Notes: a model not told the origin generated them from the letters alone. Shown: positions 27,553 to 37,034, counted from the stretch's first letter. The stretch: DNA of 64,000 nt from Thermoflavifilum sp. (GCA_023511875.1 JAIMAQ010000004.1:62001-126000); one strand, 5' to 3'. Numbers and translations: made by a program.

Positions 27553-28494
27553 TCAGGCCTGAATGCCCAGTTTTCGGAGAGCTTCTATCACGGCTTCGTA
27601 AACTTGTTCCTGGGTATAGGTTTGTGGATGAAAGGGTTCACCAATGAGCTGTTCATAAAGTTCAATATATCGCTGGCTAAATTGGTGAATTAATGCATCG
27701 GTCATCTCCGGGATCTGTTCGCCTGGTCTCCCTTGAAAATGATTCGTCATCAACCATTCCCGAACGAATTCTTTACTCAGTTGTTTTTGCGCTTGGTTGT
27801 TCTGGAAATTTTTTTCGTATGTATCTGCATAAAAATATCTCGAGGAGTCGGGTGTATGCACCTCGTCGATGAGATATATGTTCCCATCTTTTTTTCCGAA
27901 TTCATATTTTGTATCTACCAGGATCAAACCACGCAGGCTGGCCAAGCGTTGTCCTTCCCGATAAAGCTGAAGGCTGTATTCGGCTAATTGATCATATTCA
28001 TCGGCGTTCATCAAACCCTGCTGGAGAATTTCTTCTCTGGAAATGTCTTGGTCGTGGCCTGTATGGGCTTTAGTAGTGGGTGTGATGATGGGTTGAGGCA
28101 GGCGAGCATTTTCGCGCAATCCTTCTGGCAGCGGTACCCCACACAGTTGGCGTTTACCACTTCGATATTCTCGCCAGGCGTGGCCGGCCAGGTACCCTCT
28201 TACCACCATTTCCACGGGAAAGGGTTCGCACCTGAATCCAATGCTTACGTGTGGTAGTGGAGTGTCGATAAGCCAGTTTGGTACAACATGTGCAGTTGCC
28301 CGAAGCATGTGGGCAGCAATCTGGTTGAGCACCTGTCCCTTGTAGGGTATGGGGCGAGGCAGAATCACATCGAATGCAGAGATGCGATCGCTAACAACCA
28401 TCACTAAATAGCGTCGATCAATTTCATACACATCTCTCACTTTACCTTGATAAAATCCGGTTTGTCGGGGAAAATGGAAGACGGGATGAGACAT
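27553..28494 (-). CDS. purC: Phosphoribosylaminoimidazole-succinocarboxamide (SAICAR) synthase
   Basis: Joins CAIR and aspartate with ATP in purine synthesis. The 313 residues correspond to the longer SAICAR synthase form also found in yeast. Motifs: [11 protein letters not shown] (ATP-binding glycine loop), [39 protein letters not shown] and [12 protein letters not shown]. Met at 28494 is the right start: a -7 promoter box lies at 28499-28506, immediately upstream, so the longer frame starting at 28512 would begin before the RNA does. Confidence 0.96.
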   Translation of the reverse strand: MSHPVFHFPRQTGFYQGKVRDVYEIDRRYLVMVVSDRISAFDVILPRPIPYKGQVLNQIAAHMLRATAHVVPNWLIDTPLPHVSIGFRCEPFPVEMVVRGYLAGHAWREYRSGKRQLCGVPLPEGLRENARLPQPIITPTTKAHTGHDQDISREEILQQGLMNADEYDQLAEYSLQLYREGQRLASLRGLILVDTKYEFGKKDGNIYLIDEVHTPDSSRYFYADTYEKNFQNNQAQKQLSKEFVREWLMTNHFQGRPGEQIPEMTDALIHQFSQRYIELYEQLIGEPFHPQTYTQEQVYEAVIEALRKLGIQA

Positions 28495-28498
28495 GCAG

Positions 28499-28506
28499 CA
28501 AAAATA
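28499..28506 (-). promoter_or_regulatory. -7 element of the purC promoter, abutting the start codon
   Basis: Minus-strand TATTTTTG, an exact TAnnTTTG, only four bases before the purC ATG. It implies a leaderless mRNA. The -33 region is not well conserved. Confidence 0.6.
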
Positions 28507-28551
28507 ATTCAAGTTTTACCTGAAAAATCTATTATTTTTCGAAAAAAAAAC

Positions 28552-29133
28552 ATGAAAAGAGTTTTCTGTTACAGCCTAATGCTTGGCCTAGCATTGCTTT
28601 TGTTTGGCATCTATTCAATGGCCCAAGACACTATTCGCGGCGCCCAACAATTGGTGGGGATTAAATTGCATTACGATATCCATGCCATGGGGCAAGAGCT
28701 GCCATTTAGCTTTAAGATCGTTCAAATTGGCCCGCCCACCGTGGTAGAATGGACCGACTCGCAGGGCATGTCGGGCTGGTTGAAGATGGATAGTGCTTCA
28801 TTGGAGCAAGGTGATTATTCTTTTGCCCAACAACCTTATCCAAACGATACTACCCAAACGGCGGCTGGGCAAACGGTGTTGTGCATATCTCGACAAGCTT
28901 ATCGACAGTTGAAAGATCAAGGCAAGACCACATACGACGGGATAGATTATGTAAAACAAGGCGATACAGTGATTCACGTGCAGTCGCTCGCGGTGCCCGT
29001 TTTGCGCGCGGTAGCCTCGGGAATGGGGGCCGAGATTTGGATACTCGATGATTATGAATTACCCTTGATCGTTTCCACAATCAGTAGCCCATCGGGCATT
29101 GATGCCAATTGGGTGGGGGTGGAACGCGACTAA
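28552..29133 (+). CDS. Secreted protein of unknown function
   Basis: A 193-residue protein with a signal peptide (MKRVFCYSLMLGLALLLFG, cleaved after SMAQ near residue 23). The mature part begins DTIRGAQQLVGIKLHYDIH and has no membrane helix, so it is probably periplasmic or outer-membrane associated. The alternating strands (VVEWTDSQGMSGWLKM, GAEIWILDDYELPLIVS) suggest a beta-rich fold. I do not recognise the family. The ATG at 28552 is chosen because it begins the signal peptide; upstream in-frame Met codons lie in the purC region. It ends one base before the metZ stop, convergently. Confidence 0.65.
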   Translation: MKRVFCYSLMLGLALLLFGIYSMAQDTIRGAQQLVGIKLHYDIHAMGQELPFSFKIVQIGPPTVVEWTDSQGMSGWLKMDSASLEQGDYSFAQQPYPNDTTQTAAGQTVLCISRQAYRQLKDQGKTTYDGIDYVKQGDTVIHVQSLAVPVLRAVASGMGAEIWILDDYELPLIVSTISSPSGIDANWVGVERD

Positions 29134-29134
29134 A

Positions 29135-30334
29135 TTAACTTGCGCTTTGGCGCAGGGCCTGATCGATATCGGCATAGATATCATCTACATGTTCGAGACC
29201 TACAGATATGCGAATGAGTCCAGGGGTGATACCTACGGCCAATCGCTCGGCCTCGGAAAGCTTAGCATGGGTGGTAGAAGCTGGATGTGAAGCGATAGAG
29301 CGGGTGTCGCCCAGGTTAGCCGTTAATGAAAGCATACGAAGGGCGTCAAGAAAGCGTCGGCCTTGATCAAGTCCACCCGGGAGCTCAAAACATACGATAC
29401 CTCCTCCACCACTCATCTGCTTGCGGGCTATGGCATATTGAGGATGGCTTTCTAAAAAAGGATACTTCACGTTTTCTGGATGTTGACGAAACACAGGATG
29501 CTGTTGCAGGCGCCGGGCAAGTTCGAGGGCATTAGCGCTATGTTTTTCCATTCTTAGGTATAGGGTTTCCAGGCTTCGGCTAAGCAGCCAGGCGTTAAAC
29601 GGTGAAAGCGAAGGGCCTATGGTACGGCAAAATAAATACACTTCGTGGATCAGTGATTTTTTGCCCAGCACAATACCTCCCAACACGCGCCCCTGGCCAT
29701 CTATCCATTTGGTAGCTGAGTGTACCACTATGTCGGCCCCATGTAAAATGGGTTTTTGCAAAACAGGAGTGGCAAAGCAGTTGTCGATATTCAATAAGAT
29801 ATTTCGCTCGTGTGCAATTCGTGCTACGGCTTCGATATCGATGACATCGAGGCCGGGATTAGAAGGTGTCTCTAAAAAGATCATGCGGGTTTCTGGCCGT
29901 ATGAGCCGCTCGATTTCTGTGGCATCGCGCATGTCGAAATAATCGCATTGAATGCCCCATTTGGGTAGATATTTTGATAGCAAGGTATGTGTAGATCCAA
30001 ACAGTGCGGCTGATGCGAGCAGGTGATCACCCTGTTTAAGAAAGGCCATGATGCTGCTAAAGATTGCGCTCATCCCTGAAGCGGTGGCAAATCCGTCTTC
30101 TGCTTCTTCTAGGGCACACATGCGTTGCACAAACTCTTCTACATTGGGATTGCTGAAACGGCTGTAGATAAAAGCTTCTTCTTCGTCGGCAAATACGGCC
30201 CGCATGGTTTCGGCATCAGGGTAGCAAAAGCTAGAGGTAAGAAACAAAGGCACGCTATGCTCACGTGCAGGCGTTGCAGCATAGCGAATCCGAATGGCTT
30301 GCGTTTCGGCATGTAGATGTTGTTGATTGTCCAT
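29135..30334 (-). CDS. metZ: O-acyl-homoserine sulfhydrylase / cystathionine gamma-synthase family (MetZ-like)
   Basis: A PLP enzyme of the Cys/Met metabolism family, 399 residues, that makes homocysteine (or cystathionine) from an activated homoserine. Hallmarks are SRFSNPNVEEFVQRM, the SGMSAIFSSIMAF phosphate-loop region, IDNCFATP, and the PLP lysine in HSATKWIDGQG; the C-terminal NLGDTRSIASHPASTTH completes the fold. Best match by feel is O-succinylhomoserine sulfhydrylase (MetZ). Because metX is close by, the real donor is probably O-acetyl- or O-succinyl-homoserine made by MetX. Start Met3 at 30334 is a likelier start than 30340. Confidence 0.88.
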   Translation of the reverse strand: MDNQQHLHAETQAIRIRYAATPAREHSVPLFLTSSFCYPDAETMRAVFADEEEAFIYSRFSNPNVEEFVQRMCALEEAEDGFATASGMSAIFSSIMAFLKQGDHLLASAALFGSTHTLLSKYLPKWGIQCDYFDMRDATEIERLIRPETRMIFLETPSNPGLDVIDIEAVARIAHERNILLNIDNCFATPVLQKPILHGADIVVHSATKWIDGQGRVLGGIVLGKKSLIHEVYLFCRTIGPSLSPFNAWLLSRSLETLYLRMEKHSANALELARRLQQHPVFRQHPENVKYPFLESHPQYAIARKQMSGGGGIVCFELPGGLDQGRRFLDALRMLSLTANLGDTRSIASHPASTTHAKLSEAERLAVGITPGLIRISVGLEHVDDIYADIDQALRQSAS

Positions 30335-30407
30335 CAGCACACAATTTGGTTAATTTGGTTATAAAAGATGAAATAACATAAGAGGGAGGCTATTCACATT
30401 ATCGGGG

Positions 30408-30860
30408 CTATGGATGAGTCGTCGACTGACTTAATGAAGAAGGCGCTTTTACCTGTACTTCCCAGCTAATATGCGTTCCTCCACGGCGCAGGGTTTCGGC
30501 CACCGAGCAATATTTTTGCATAGAGAGTTCTACCGCACGTTCGGCCTTACCTGGATCGATTTGGCCGGTGAAGGTGAATTGAATATGTGCCTTTTCCCAC
30601 AAAGCAGGTTCTTTATTTTTTTCTCGTTCGGCTTCAATGGTGATATGAAAGTCGTGAATATCCTGACGTTGTTTTTTCAGGATCATGATCACATCGATAG
30701 CGGTACAGCCTCCTAGCCCCATGATGAGTAAATGCATAGGCCTTACACCATTGCCTTTGCCGCCCTGTTGGGGTGAGCTGTCGATATCCACTATATGGCC
30801 TTGTTCGTCGGTTGCTTGCATGTGAAACGCATCGTCAACTCGATGTAAATGAATCTTCAT
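30408..30860 (-). CDS. OsmC-family protein
   Basis: A 150-residue OsmC/YhfA-type protein. The two redox cysteines of the family are present: one in MGLGGCTAIDVIMIL (near residue 53) and one in MQKYCSVAETL (near 115). The family includes thiol peroxidases that use organic hydroperoxides, though YhfA-like members are not all shown to be active. It lies between metZ and metX but has its own promoter at 30910-30942; 73 bases separate it from metZ. Its location with methionine genes suggests a thiol or sulfur link, which is inference. Confidence 0.9.
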   Translation of the reverse strand: MKIHLHRVDDAFHMQATDEQGHIVDIDSSPQQGGKGNGVRPMHLLIMGLGGCTAIDVIMILKKQRQDIHDFHITIEAEREKNKEPALWEKAHIQFTFTGQIDPGKAERAVELSMQKYCSVAETLRRGGTHISWEVQVKAPSSLSQSTTHP

Positions 30861-30904
30861 TGGATTTGATTTCGGTGATTTTAAGAATACGGAGTTTATC
30901 GTGG

Positions 30905-30935
30905 TTGTACAAAGTTAATCAAAGCACTACTTTTG
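30905..30935 (+). promoter_or_regulatory. Promoter of metX
   Basis: TTG at 30905-30907, a 20-base spacer and TACTTTTG at 30928-30935. The predicted RNA start near 30941 lies inside the longest open frame, so metX translation must begin further in, most likely at the TTG at 30966. Confidence 0.6.
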
Positions 30936-30942
30936 CATGCAA
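30910..30942 (-). promoter_or_regulatory. Promoter of osmC, interlocked with the metX promoter
   Basis: Minus-strand TTG (30942-30940), a 22-base spacer and TAACTTTG (30917-30910). It overlaps the metX promoter almost completely but faces the other way, so the two genes probably compete for polymerase or share a regulator. Confidence 0.55.
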
Positions 30943-30965
30943 CATTTTCAAAACCTTTGGCTTCT

Positions 30966-31991
30966 TTGGTCCAGCATTTTCATTCTTCTGAGCCTTTTCG
31001 ATTGGAGTCTGGCGTAGTTTTACCCGAATTGCATGTTGCATATCATACTTATGGCCAGCTCAATGCGGCAGCCGATAATGTTATTTGGATTTGTCATGCA
31101 CTCACCGCCAATTCTGATGTGGCCGAATGGTGGCCAGGTTTAGTAGGACCGGGGAAGGTGATCGATCCTGAAAAATATTTTATTGTTTGTGCCAATATTT
31201 TGGGCTCTTGTTATGGCTCCTCAGGGCCTTTAACCCCCAATCCACATACGGGAAAGCCTTATTATAGCCATTTTCCATTGGTTACGATTCGCGATATGGT
31301 ACATGCTCATATGCTGCTAGCGCAATATCTGGGCATCAAAAGTATTTATCTGGCTGTGGGAGGGTCGATGGGAGGATATCAGGCCATGGAATGGGCAATC
31401 ATGGAGCCTGCGTTTATTCAACGGTTATTTTTGTTGGCCACGGGAGCAGCAGAGAGCGCATGGGGTATTGCCATACACACGGCACAACGGTTGGCTATTG
31501 AGGCCGATAGTAGCTGGCAAGAAGATAGGCCCGATGCAGGTGCTAAAGGTTTGAAGGCTGCTCGAGCCATTGGTATGCTCACGTATCGGAATTATCAAAC
31601 TTTTGTTCGTACCCAAACAGATCCCGATTTCTCGAAGATCGATCATTTTAAAGCCTCTTCTTATATTTTGTATCAAGGCGATAAACTGGTGCGACGCTTT
31701 AATGCACAGTCGTATTGGTTACTCACCAAGGCTATGGATAGCCACAACATTGCTCGGGGAAGAGCAACGAAGCTAGAAGACGTATTGGTAACCATGCAAC
31801 AAAAAACATTAATACTCGGTATCACAAGCGATATTCTTTGTCCACCTGAAGAACAGCGCTTCTTGGCACAGCACATGCCTCATTCTGCATATTATGAAAT
31901 TGATTCTCCTTATGGGCATGATGGGTTTTTAATTGAGTTTGCCATTATAGGTCAAATCTTGCATGACTGGCTAGAAGGAGAATTACCCTAA
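30966..31991 (+). CDS. metX: Homoserine O-acyltransferase (MetX family)
   Basis: Activates homoserine with acetyl-CoA (some members use succinyl-CoA) for methionine synthesis. An alpha/beta hydrolase of 341 residues from the chosen start. The nucleophile elbow is GGSMGGYQAMEW with catalytic Ser; the conserved AYHTYGQLN, CHALTANSD, NILGSCYGSSGP and the C-terminal catalytic His in GHDGFL are present. The TTG at 30966 fits both the promoter position and the usual family start ((M)VQHFHSSEPFRLESG). The longer frame from 30933 is not excluded. MetZ on the other strand would use the product. Confidence 0.93.
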   Translation: MVQHFHSSEPFRLESGVVLPELHVAYHTYGQLNAAADNVIWICHALTANSDVAEWWPGLVGPGKVIDPEKYFIVCANILGSCYGSSGPLTPNPHTGKPYYSHFPLVTIRDMVHAHMLLAQYLGIKSIYLAVGGSMGGYQAMEWAIMEPAFIQRLFLLATGAAESAWGIAIHTAQRLAIEADSSWQEDRPDAGAKGLKAARAIGMLTYRNYQTFVRTQTDPDFSKIDHFKASSYILYQGDKLVRRFNAQSYWLLTKAMDSHNIARGRATKLEDVLVTMQQKTLILGITSDILCPPEEQRFLAQHMPHSAYYEIDSPYGHDGFLIEFAIIGQILHDWLEGELP

Positions 31992-32058
31992 TAAAAGTCA
32001 AATCCATTATTTTTGCCAGCATCGCATGTGAGCATATGAATAAGTGAGCATGAGATAA

Positions 32059-33642
32059 CTAAAACGTATGATTCGATACTGAATCAATGTGTATATTTCC
32101 TTTCAAATAAATAATACCATCATCGAATCTTTTCCAAATGTGCACATCTGGTAATTGCTCGATTTGGCGCTGGCTGATCAAATCATCATCGGCAGCGTCG
32201 TTAAACCAGAAAATAATGGCTTGTGGAGCATCTTGAAATTGTTGCCTTTCACAAGGATTTTCTCGATGAGGTAATAAAACAGCTTGTTTGCGCGTGAACC
32301 AATAAATTGCATCATCTGCATCGCTATACCAGGGCGTGATTTGAACACATCTGGCCAAATGTTTACATAAATACAGCATGGTCGGCGATTGTGTCCAGCC
32401 ATCTTCTGTATATCCTGGTATACCTGCATCTTTAATGCCATCATAATTTTCGGCATTCATGATCCCATTATTTACCTGAAAGGCTATCCAGATCAGGATA
32501 AAAATGGTTGAAACCACACGGCGTATAGGTAAGCGAAGAGATATCTTTTTCATGAAAGCGTATACTCGTTCATAACTACCAGCTAATCCAGCCATCAAGG
32601 GAATATAGGCAGGTGATAACAAGCGACTATCGAGTGTTTGAAAGCGCGTAATACTAGCGATAATCACCATAAACAGCAGATAACCTACTCCGAAACTCAG
32701 CATCACGAGTTCGGCTAAATTTTTTTTACGCATATACGCGATTCCCAACAACAAGGAGACCAATAATGTGCTCAGCACTAGCGGTAGCCCAATACCCGAT
32801 GTGAATACAGGCCACCAACCCGCCAGTACTTCACCTGCTTGTCGCAAATTTTCAACAAATGAGCTTAGGCTTTTTTCGCGCATGCCTGTAACAAAGCCGC
32901 CAGTAATATGGTTTCGATACAGATTAACTCCCACTAAACTGAGTCCAATAATTCCCCAAATCCATCCATGCAAACCTCTTCGCACCCAACTATAGCGTTG
33001 CTTTGTGGGAGTGAACAAGATGTATATGCCCGACAATCCCACCAATGCTACGCCTGCATAACGAGTGACCCATGCACAAGCGGCTAGTAAAGCAGCTATA
33101 AAAAAGTCTATCATCGAGCCGTTGTCTAAATAACGCAATAAATACACCATCATGCTCAACATCAAGGGCAGAAACAATGTTTCCGACCAGGCATAGCTGT
33201 ATATCTCTAACAAGCAAGGAGAAGTAGCCCAAATGGTCAACAAACCCAAGCGTAATTCTATAGGATGCATCCGAAATTTTCGCAACAAGACATCAGCAAC
33301 CACCATCAACCAGGCAAATAAGATTAGGTTGAGCAAAGCAGTCATTTGCAGTTCTGCGTGCAACGACAGCCGATTCAAGTGTAACCAAAGCCCTAATTTT
33401 TCCCATTCTGCCAGTGCTAAGGGATAACCTATCGGAAAATCAATTAATGGTTGATGATGAAAATTATCGAAACGGCCAGTTTCCAAAAGATTTCTTGCGG
33501 TCGACAAATATTGCACCGAATCGGGCGATATGCCTATTCCACTATGATGATAATAAGCCAAGAGAATGATAAGTCCAATAATAGCCACCAGCGAGGCTTT
33601 GTAAGGTGATATGAATCGCCAGATCGACATAATTTTTAACAT
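32059..33642 (-). CDS. GT-C membrane glycosyltransferase-like protein
   Basis: An integral membrane protein of 527 residues with about 10-11 hydrophobic helices and a C-terminal soluble tail of ~120 residues. The first periplasmic loop contains ISPDSVQYLSTARNL, and a following membrane segment has YAWSETLFLPL; an acidic residue in loop 1 and a Ser-Glu in the next helix pair are typical of ArnT/PMT-like GT-C enzymes that use polyprenyl-phosphate sugars. Acceptor unknown. I chose ATG 33642; upstream bases carry TAACTTCG, a near-match -7 box. No glycan genes adjoin. Confidence 0.7.
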   Translation of the reverse strand: MLKIMSIWRFISPYKASLVAIIGLIILLAYYHHSGIGISPDSVQYLSTARNLLETGRFDNFHHQPLIDFPIGYPLALAEWEKLGLWLHLNRLSLHAELQMTALLNLILFAWLMVVADVLLRKFRMHPIELRLGLLTIWATSPCLLEIYSYAWSETLFLPLMLSMMVYLLRYLDNGSMIDFFIAALLAACAWVTRYAGVALVGLSGIYILFTPTKQRYSWVRRGLHGWIWGIIGLSLVGVNLYRNHITGGFVTGMREKSLSSFVENLRQAGEVLAGWWPVFTSGIGLPLVLSTLLVSLLLGIAYMRKKNLAELVMLSFGVGYLLFMVIIASITRFQTLDSRLLSPAYIPLMAGLAGSYERVYAFMKKISLRLPIRRVVSTIFILIWIAFQVNNGIMNAENYDGIKDAGIPGYTEDGWTQSPTMLYLCKHLARCVQITPWYSDADDAIYWFTRKQAVLLPHRENPCERQQFQDAPQAIIFWFNDAADDDLISQRQIEQLPDVHIWKRFDDGIIYLKGNIHIDSVSNHTF

Positions 33643-33668
33643 CAGAGCCTCGAAGTTAGTATTTGTTA

Positions 33669-33702
33669 TTTGCCCAGATAGCATGCAGTTTCGCTATCTT
33701 TG
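33669..33702 (+). promoter_or_regulatory. Promoter of prfB
   Basis: TTTG at 33669-33672, a 22-base spacer and TATCTTTG at 33695-33702, giving a leader of about 20 bases before the ATG at 33727. Confidence 0.65.
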
Positions 33703-33726
33703 CGGCCGTTAAAAAAATGTTTATCT

Positions 33727-34828
33727 ATGACAGCAGAACAATTAAAAGATATGAGGGACCGCCTGGTTGTCCTGAGGAGGTTTCTTTGACATCGACAACC
33801 GCAAAGCACAAGTTGCCGAACGAGAACAATTGACTACTGCACCTGGGTTTTGGGATGATCCCCAGCGAGCAGCTACTATTTTAAAAGAAATAAACACACA
33901 TAAATATTGGATTGATCGGTATGAAAAAGTACAATCGGCTATTGATGATGTAGCCGTGTTAGATGAGTTTTTTCGATCAGGCGAAGCTAGCGAGGAAGAA
34001 CTGAATCAAGCCTATACACATGCGCTCAAGCAATTAGAAGAGTTGGAATTCACTTCCACCCTCAACGATCCTGAAGATGCCTTGCCTGCAGTGCTGGAGA
34101 TCAACGCAGGTGCGGGTGGCACGGAAAGCCAAGATTGGGCAGAGATGTTGTTGCGTATGTATCGCATGTATGGGGAGCGCCAGGGTTGGAAGGTAACCGA
34201 GTTAGATTTTCAGGAAGGAGAAGGGGCCGGTATTAAGTCGGCCTCTTTAGAAATGAATGGCCCATTTGCGTATGGATTGTTGAAAGGCGAAAGCGGAGTA
34301 CATCGGTTAGTGCGTATTTCCCCTTTTGATGCCAATGCACGCAGGCATACTTCTTTTGCCTCGGTATTTGTTTATCCATTGGTCGATGAAACCATTGATA
34401 TTCAGATCAACCCAGCCGATCTGGAATGGGAATTCTATCGCAGTGGAGGCAAGGGCGGGCAAAATGTAAATAAGGTAGAAACGGCTGTGCGGTTACGGCA
34501 TGTGCCTTCGGGAATAGTTGTAGAATGCCAACAGGCGCGCACTCAAGGTGAAAACCGAGAAAAAGCCCTCACCATGCTCAAGTCTAGGCTTTATGAGCAG
34601 GAATTGCGGAAGAGGCAGCAAGCTAAAGAAGCTGCTCATGCCAGTAAACGTAAAATTGAATGGGGTTCACAAATTCGCTCGTATGTATTTCACCCCTATA
34701 AAATGATCAAAGATCACCGCACCGAATACGAAGTAGGCAATGTGCAATCCGTAATGGATGGTGAGCTCGATGGGTTTATTCAAGCGTATTTGCTCTGGAA
34801 CAAGCAAACCCATGAGCAAGCTCAGTAA
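33727..34828 (+). CDS. prfB: Peptide chain release factor 2 (programmed +1 frameshift)
   Basis: Releases finished proteins at UGA and UAA. The gene is in two frames: codons 1-20 at 33727-33786 end at an in-frame TGA (33787-33789); skipping T33787 continues in the +1 frame at GAC 33788 through to the stop at 34828, giving 366 residues, like E. coli RF2 (365). The joined sequence reads [15 protein letters not shown], equivalent to VLRGYL|DYD in E. coli. Downstream it has the stop-codon recognition tripeptide SPF in [13 protein letters not shown] and the catalytic GGQ in [13 protein letters not shown]. The shift lets low RF2 levels raise their own synthesis. Confidence 0.97.
33775..33790 (+). 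promoter_or_regulatory. RF2 frameshift signal
   Basis: AGGAGG (33775-33780), TTT, then CTT TGA C (33784-33790). This equals the canonical prfB shift site: a Shine-Dalgarno-like hexamer three bases before the slippery CTT, an in-frame UGA and a C as its fourth base. Confidence 0.95.
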
Positions 34829-34847
34829 ACTTCTGTATTCTCAAAAA

Positions 34848-36005
34848 TCATCGTTTATCGATCGGTACATAAGGCCTGGGCTCGGGGCCTACATAATGAG
34901 CACTGGGTCGTATGATTTTGCCATCTTGTCTTTGCTCCATGACATGTGCACACCAGCCCGTGATTCTCGACATGACAAACAAAGGCGTAAAGAAATCGGT
35001 AGGGATGCCCATGCAATGATATGCTACTGCCGAAAACCAATCGAGGTTGGCAAACATTTTCTTTTGTTGCTGCATTACTCGCTCAATGCGTTCGGCCACT
35101 TCAAATAACAGTTGATGGCCCGTTTCCTGTGCTAGCTGGCGAGCTACTTGTTTAATGATTTCATTACGTGGATCACTAATGGTATAGACGGGATGGCCAA
35201 ACCCAATGATTACTTCTTTACGCTGTAGCTTTTCGAGGATATCTTTTTCTGCTTCATCTGGCGAAGCGTAGCTGCTTTGGATACGAAAGGCCACTTCATT
35301 GGCTCCACCATGTTTGGGGCCACGTAAGGCCCCAATAGCCCCTGTGATGGCCGCATACATATCCGATCCGGTACCCGCAATTACCCGAGCAGTAAACGTA
35401 GAGGCATTAAACTCGTGTTCGGCATATAAAATCAACGATACGTGCATAGCTCTTACCCAGCTCGGAGGAACGGGTTTTTGGTGAAGGAGTTGCAGGAAAT
35501 AAGCCCCTATTGAATCAGCTTCATAACGGCTTAAGTCAATTCTCTGTCCGTGATGGCTAAAGTGATACCAATACAGCAATGCTGAGGGAAAGGATGCCAG
35601 CAGCCGATCGGCAATATCCCGAGCTTCTTGCATTTGCTGGGTTGAGCTTTCGGGCAATAAAGCACCCATTGCTGAGGTGTAGGTGCGCAACACATCCATT
35701 GGATGGGTGTGTGCAGGGAGGTGTTCTAAAATTTTTAAAATGGTATGAGGCAGAAAACGATAGGTGCGGAGTTTTTCTTGATATTGTTGCCAGGTAGTGC
35801 GATTGGGAAGTTGGCCATATAACAGCAGGTAAGCTACTTCTTCAAAACTCGCTTGGGTGGCCAGATCGTGAATATCATAGCCTCGATAATGCAGGTCGTT
35901 ACCACTATGACCAACAGTGCATAATGCGGTATTTCCTGCAGGCACACCCGATAGGGCAACAGATTTTTTAGGCTTCATGTTTTCCGAAACAGTGTGTGTA
36001 CTCAT
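34848..36005 (-). CDS. prpC: 2-methylcitrate synthase / citrate synthase family
   Basis: Condenses propionyl-CoA with oxaloacetate in the methylcitrate cycle. The 385 residues are the type II, PrpC-like length. Signs: [12 protein letters not shown] near the N-terminus, [27 protein letters not shown] with the catalytic His, [15 protein letters not shown] with the second His, and the C-terminal [13 protein letters not shown] with RPSAHYVGP. Assignment to methylcitrate rather than citrate rests on its four-base ATGA overlap (36002-36005) with prpB. prpD and acnD are not in the window. Confidence 0.9.
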   Translation of the reverse strand: MSTHTVSENMKPKKSVALSGVPAGNTALCTVGHSGNDLHYRGYDIHDLATQASFEEVAYLLLYGQLPNRTTWQQYQEKLRTYRFLPHTILKILEHLPAHTHPMDVLRTYTSAMGALLPESSTQQMQEARDIADRLLASFPSALLYWYHFSHHGQRIDLSRYEADSIGAYFLQLLHQKPVPPSWVRAMHVSLILYAEHEFNASTFTARVIAGTGSDMYAAITGAIGALRGPKHGGANEVAFRIQSSYASPDEAEKDILEKLQRKEVIIGFGHPVYTISDPRNEIIKQVARQLAQETGHQLLFEVAERIERVMQQQKKMFANLDWFSAVAYHCMGIPTDFFTPLFVMSRITGWCAHVMEQRQDGKIIRPSAHYVGPEPRPYVPIDKR

Positions 36006-36901
36006 GACGCAGGCTTTTTTGAGTGAAACAATTCATCCAATTTTTTTTCATAGGCATAATAGCCAATGGTGCGATAAAGCTCATCACGCGTTTGCATGCG
36101 GGCGATGCACTCTTTTTGAGTGCCCTTCGTACGGATTTGTTGGTATACTTCTAATGCGGCTTTGTTGGCCGCACGAAAAGCAGAAAGTGGATATAAGATG
36201 AGGCCAATGCCCACACTGGCCAGCTCTTCTCGAGTGAATAGCGGAGTTACACCAAATTCGGTGATATTGGCCAATACAGGAATCTGAAGTTTTTCGACAA
36301 AAGCTTTGTAGGTCTCGAGGTGAGTTACGCCTTCAGCAAAAAGAAAGTCGGCCCCAGCTTCCTGGTAGTGCAATGCTCGCTCAATGGTTTTTTCTAAGCC
36401 TTCGCTGGCTAGTGCATCAGTACGGGCACCAATGACGAAATCTGGGTCGGTACGTGCATCCACAGCTGCTTTGATCCGATCAATCATTTCTTCTGTGGTG
36501 ACTACTTCTTTGCCGGGCCGATGCCCACAACGCTTAGCTCCCACCTGATCTTCTATATGCAAGCCTGCAGCACCAGCACGCATCAGCGATTTCACGGTGC
36601 GAGCAATATTGAATGCCGAAGGGCCCAATCCAGTGTCCACGTCGACGAGCAATGGAGTATCGGTCACGAAGCTGATACGCTCCACCTCGATGAGCACGTC
36701 TTGCAAGGTAATTAAGCCCAAGTCGGGCAATCCTAATGTACCGGCAGAGAGGCCTCCACCAGAAAGGTAAATGGCCTGAAAGCCTGCTTCTTTAGCTAGC
36801 AAAGCATGTAATGCATTCATAGCCCCCACAATTTGCAGGGGTTTTTCTGCCTCCATGGCTTTTCTAAAACGCTTGCCTGCACTTTCTGAAGCCCTGTGCA
36901 T
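36002..36901 (-). CDS. prpB: 2-methylisocitrate lyase
   Basis: Splits 2-methylisocitrate into pyruvate and succinate, completing propionate oxidation. An isocitrate-lyase-superfamily TIM barrel of 299 residues. Key residues are visible: [10 protein letters not shown] (metal-binding Asp pair), [19 protein letters not shown] with catalytic Cys in [15 protein letters not shown] and FAEGVTH. I prefer the ATG at 36901 over a TTG at 36937, since homologues start near here. It is first in a two-gene operon with prpC. Confidence 0.94.
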   Translation of the reverse strand: MHRASESAGKRFRKAMEAEKPLQIVGAMNALHALLAKEAGFQAIYLSGGGLSAGTLGLPDLGLITLQDVLIEVERISFVTDTPLLVDVDTGLGPSAFNIARTVKSLMRAGAAGLHIEDQVGAKRCGHRPGKEVVTTEEMIDRIKAAVDARTDPDFVIGARTDALASEGLEKTIERALHYQEAGADFLFAEGVTHLETYKAFVEKLQIPVLANITEFGVTPLFTREELASVGIGLILYPLSAFRAANKAALEVYQQIRTKGTQKECIARMQTRDELYRTIGYYAYEKKLDELFHSKKPAS

Positions 36902-36990
36902 GTTTTGATTAAATGCCGTTTCAACGAAGGTAAACAAATTCTTGCACTGGTAGGAGAAATACTCCTCTTAGTAAAGAAGATGCTTATAAA

Positions 36991-37015
36991 AAAAGCCGCT
37001 ACTAGAGCGGCTTTT
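36991..37015 (-). terminator. Strong hairpin terminator of dnaK
   Basis: A perfect 10-bp stem (aaaagccgct/agcggctttt) with loop ACTAG. On the minus strand it runs into seven T (36994-36988), 19 bases after the dnaK stop. On the plus strand only four T follow. It separates dnaK from prpB. Confidence 0.85.
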
Positions 37016-37034
37016 ATGGTATCTTGCTGTGTAC

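Noticed and set aside
30861-30965. SAM riboswitch before metX
   Set aside because: The predicted leader is only about 25 bases, too short for a known SAM-binding fold, and no such fold is visible.
33787-33789. Apparent in-frame stop making prfB a pseudogene
   Set aside because: Context AGGAGG-TTT-CTT-TGA-C is the programmed RF2 frameshift and the downstream frame is fully intact.
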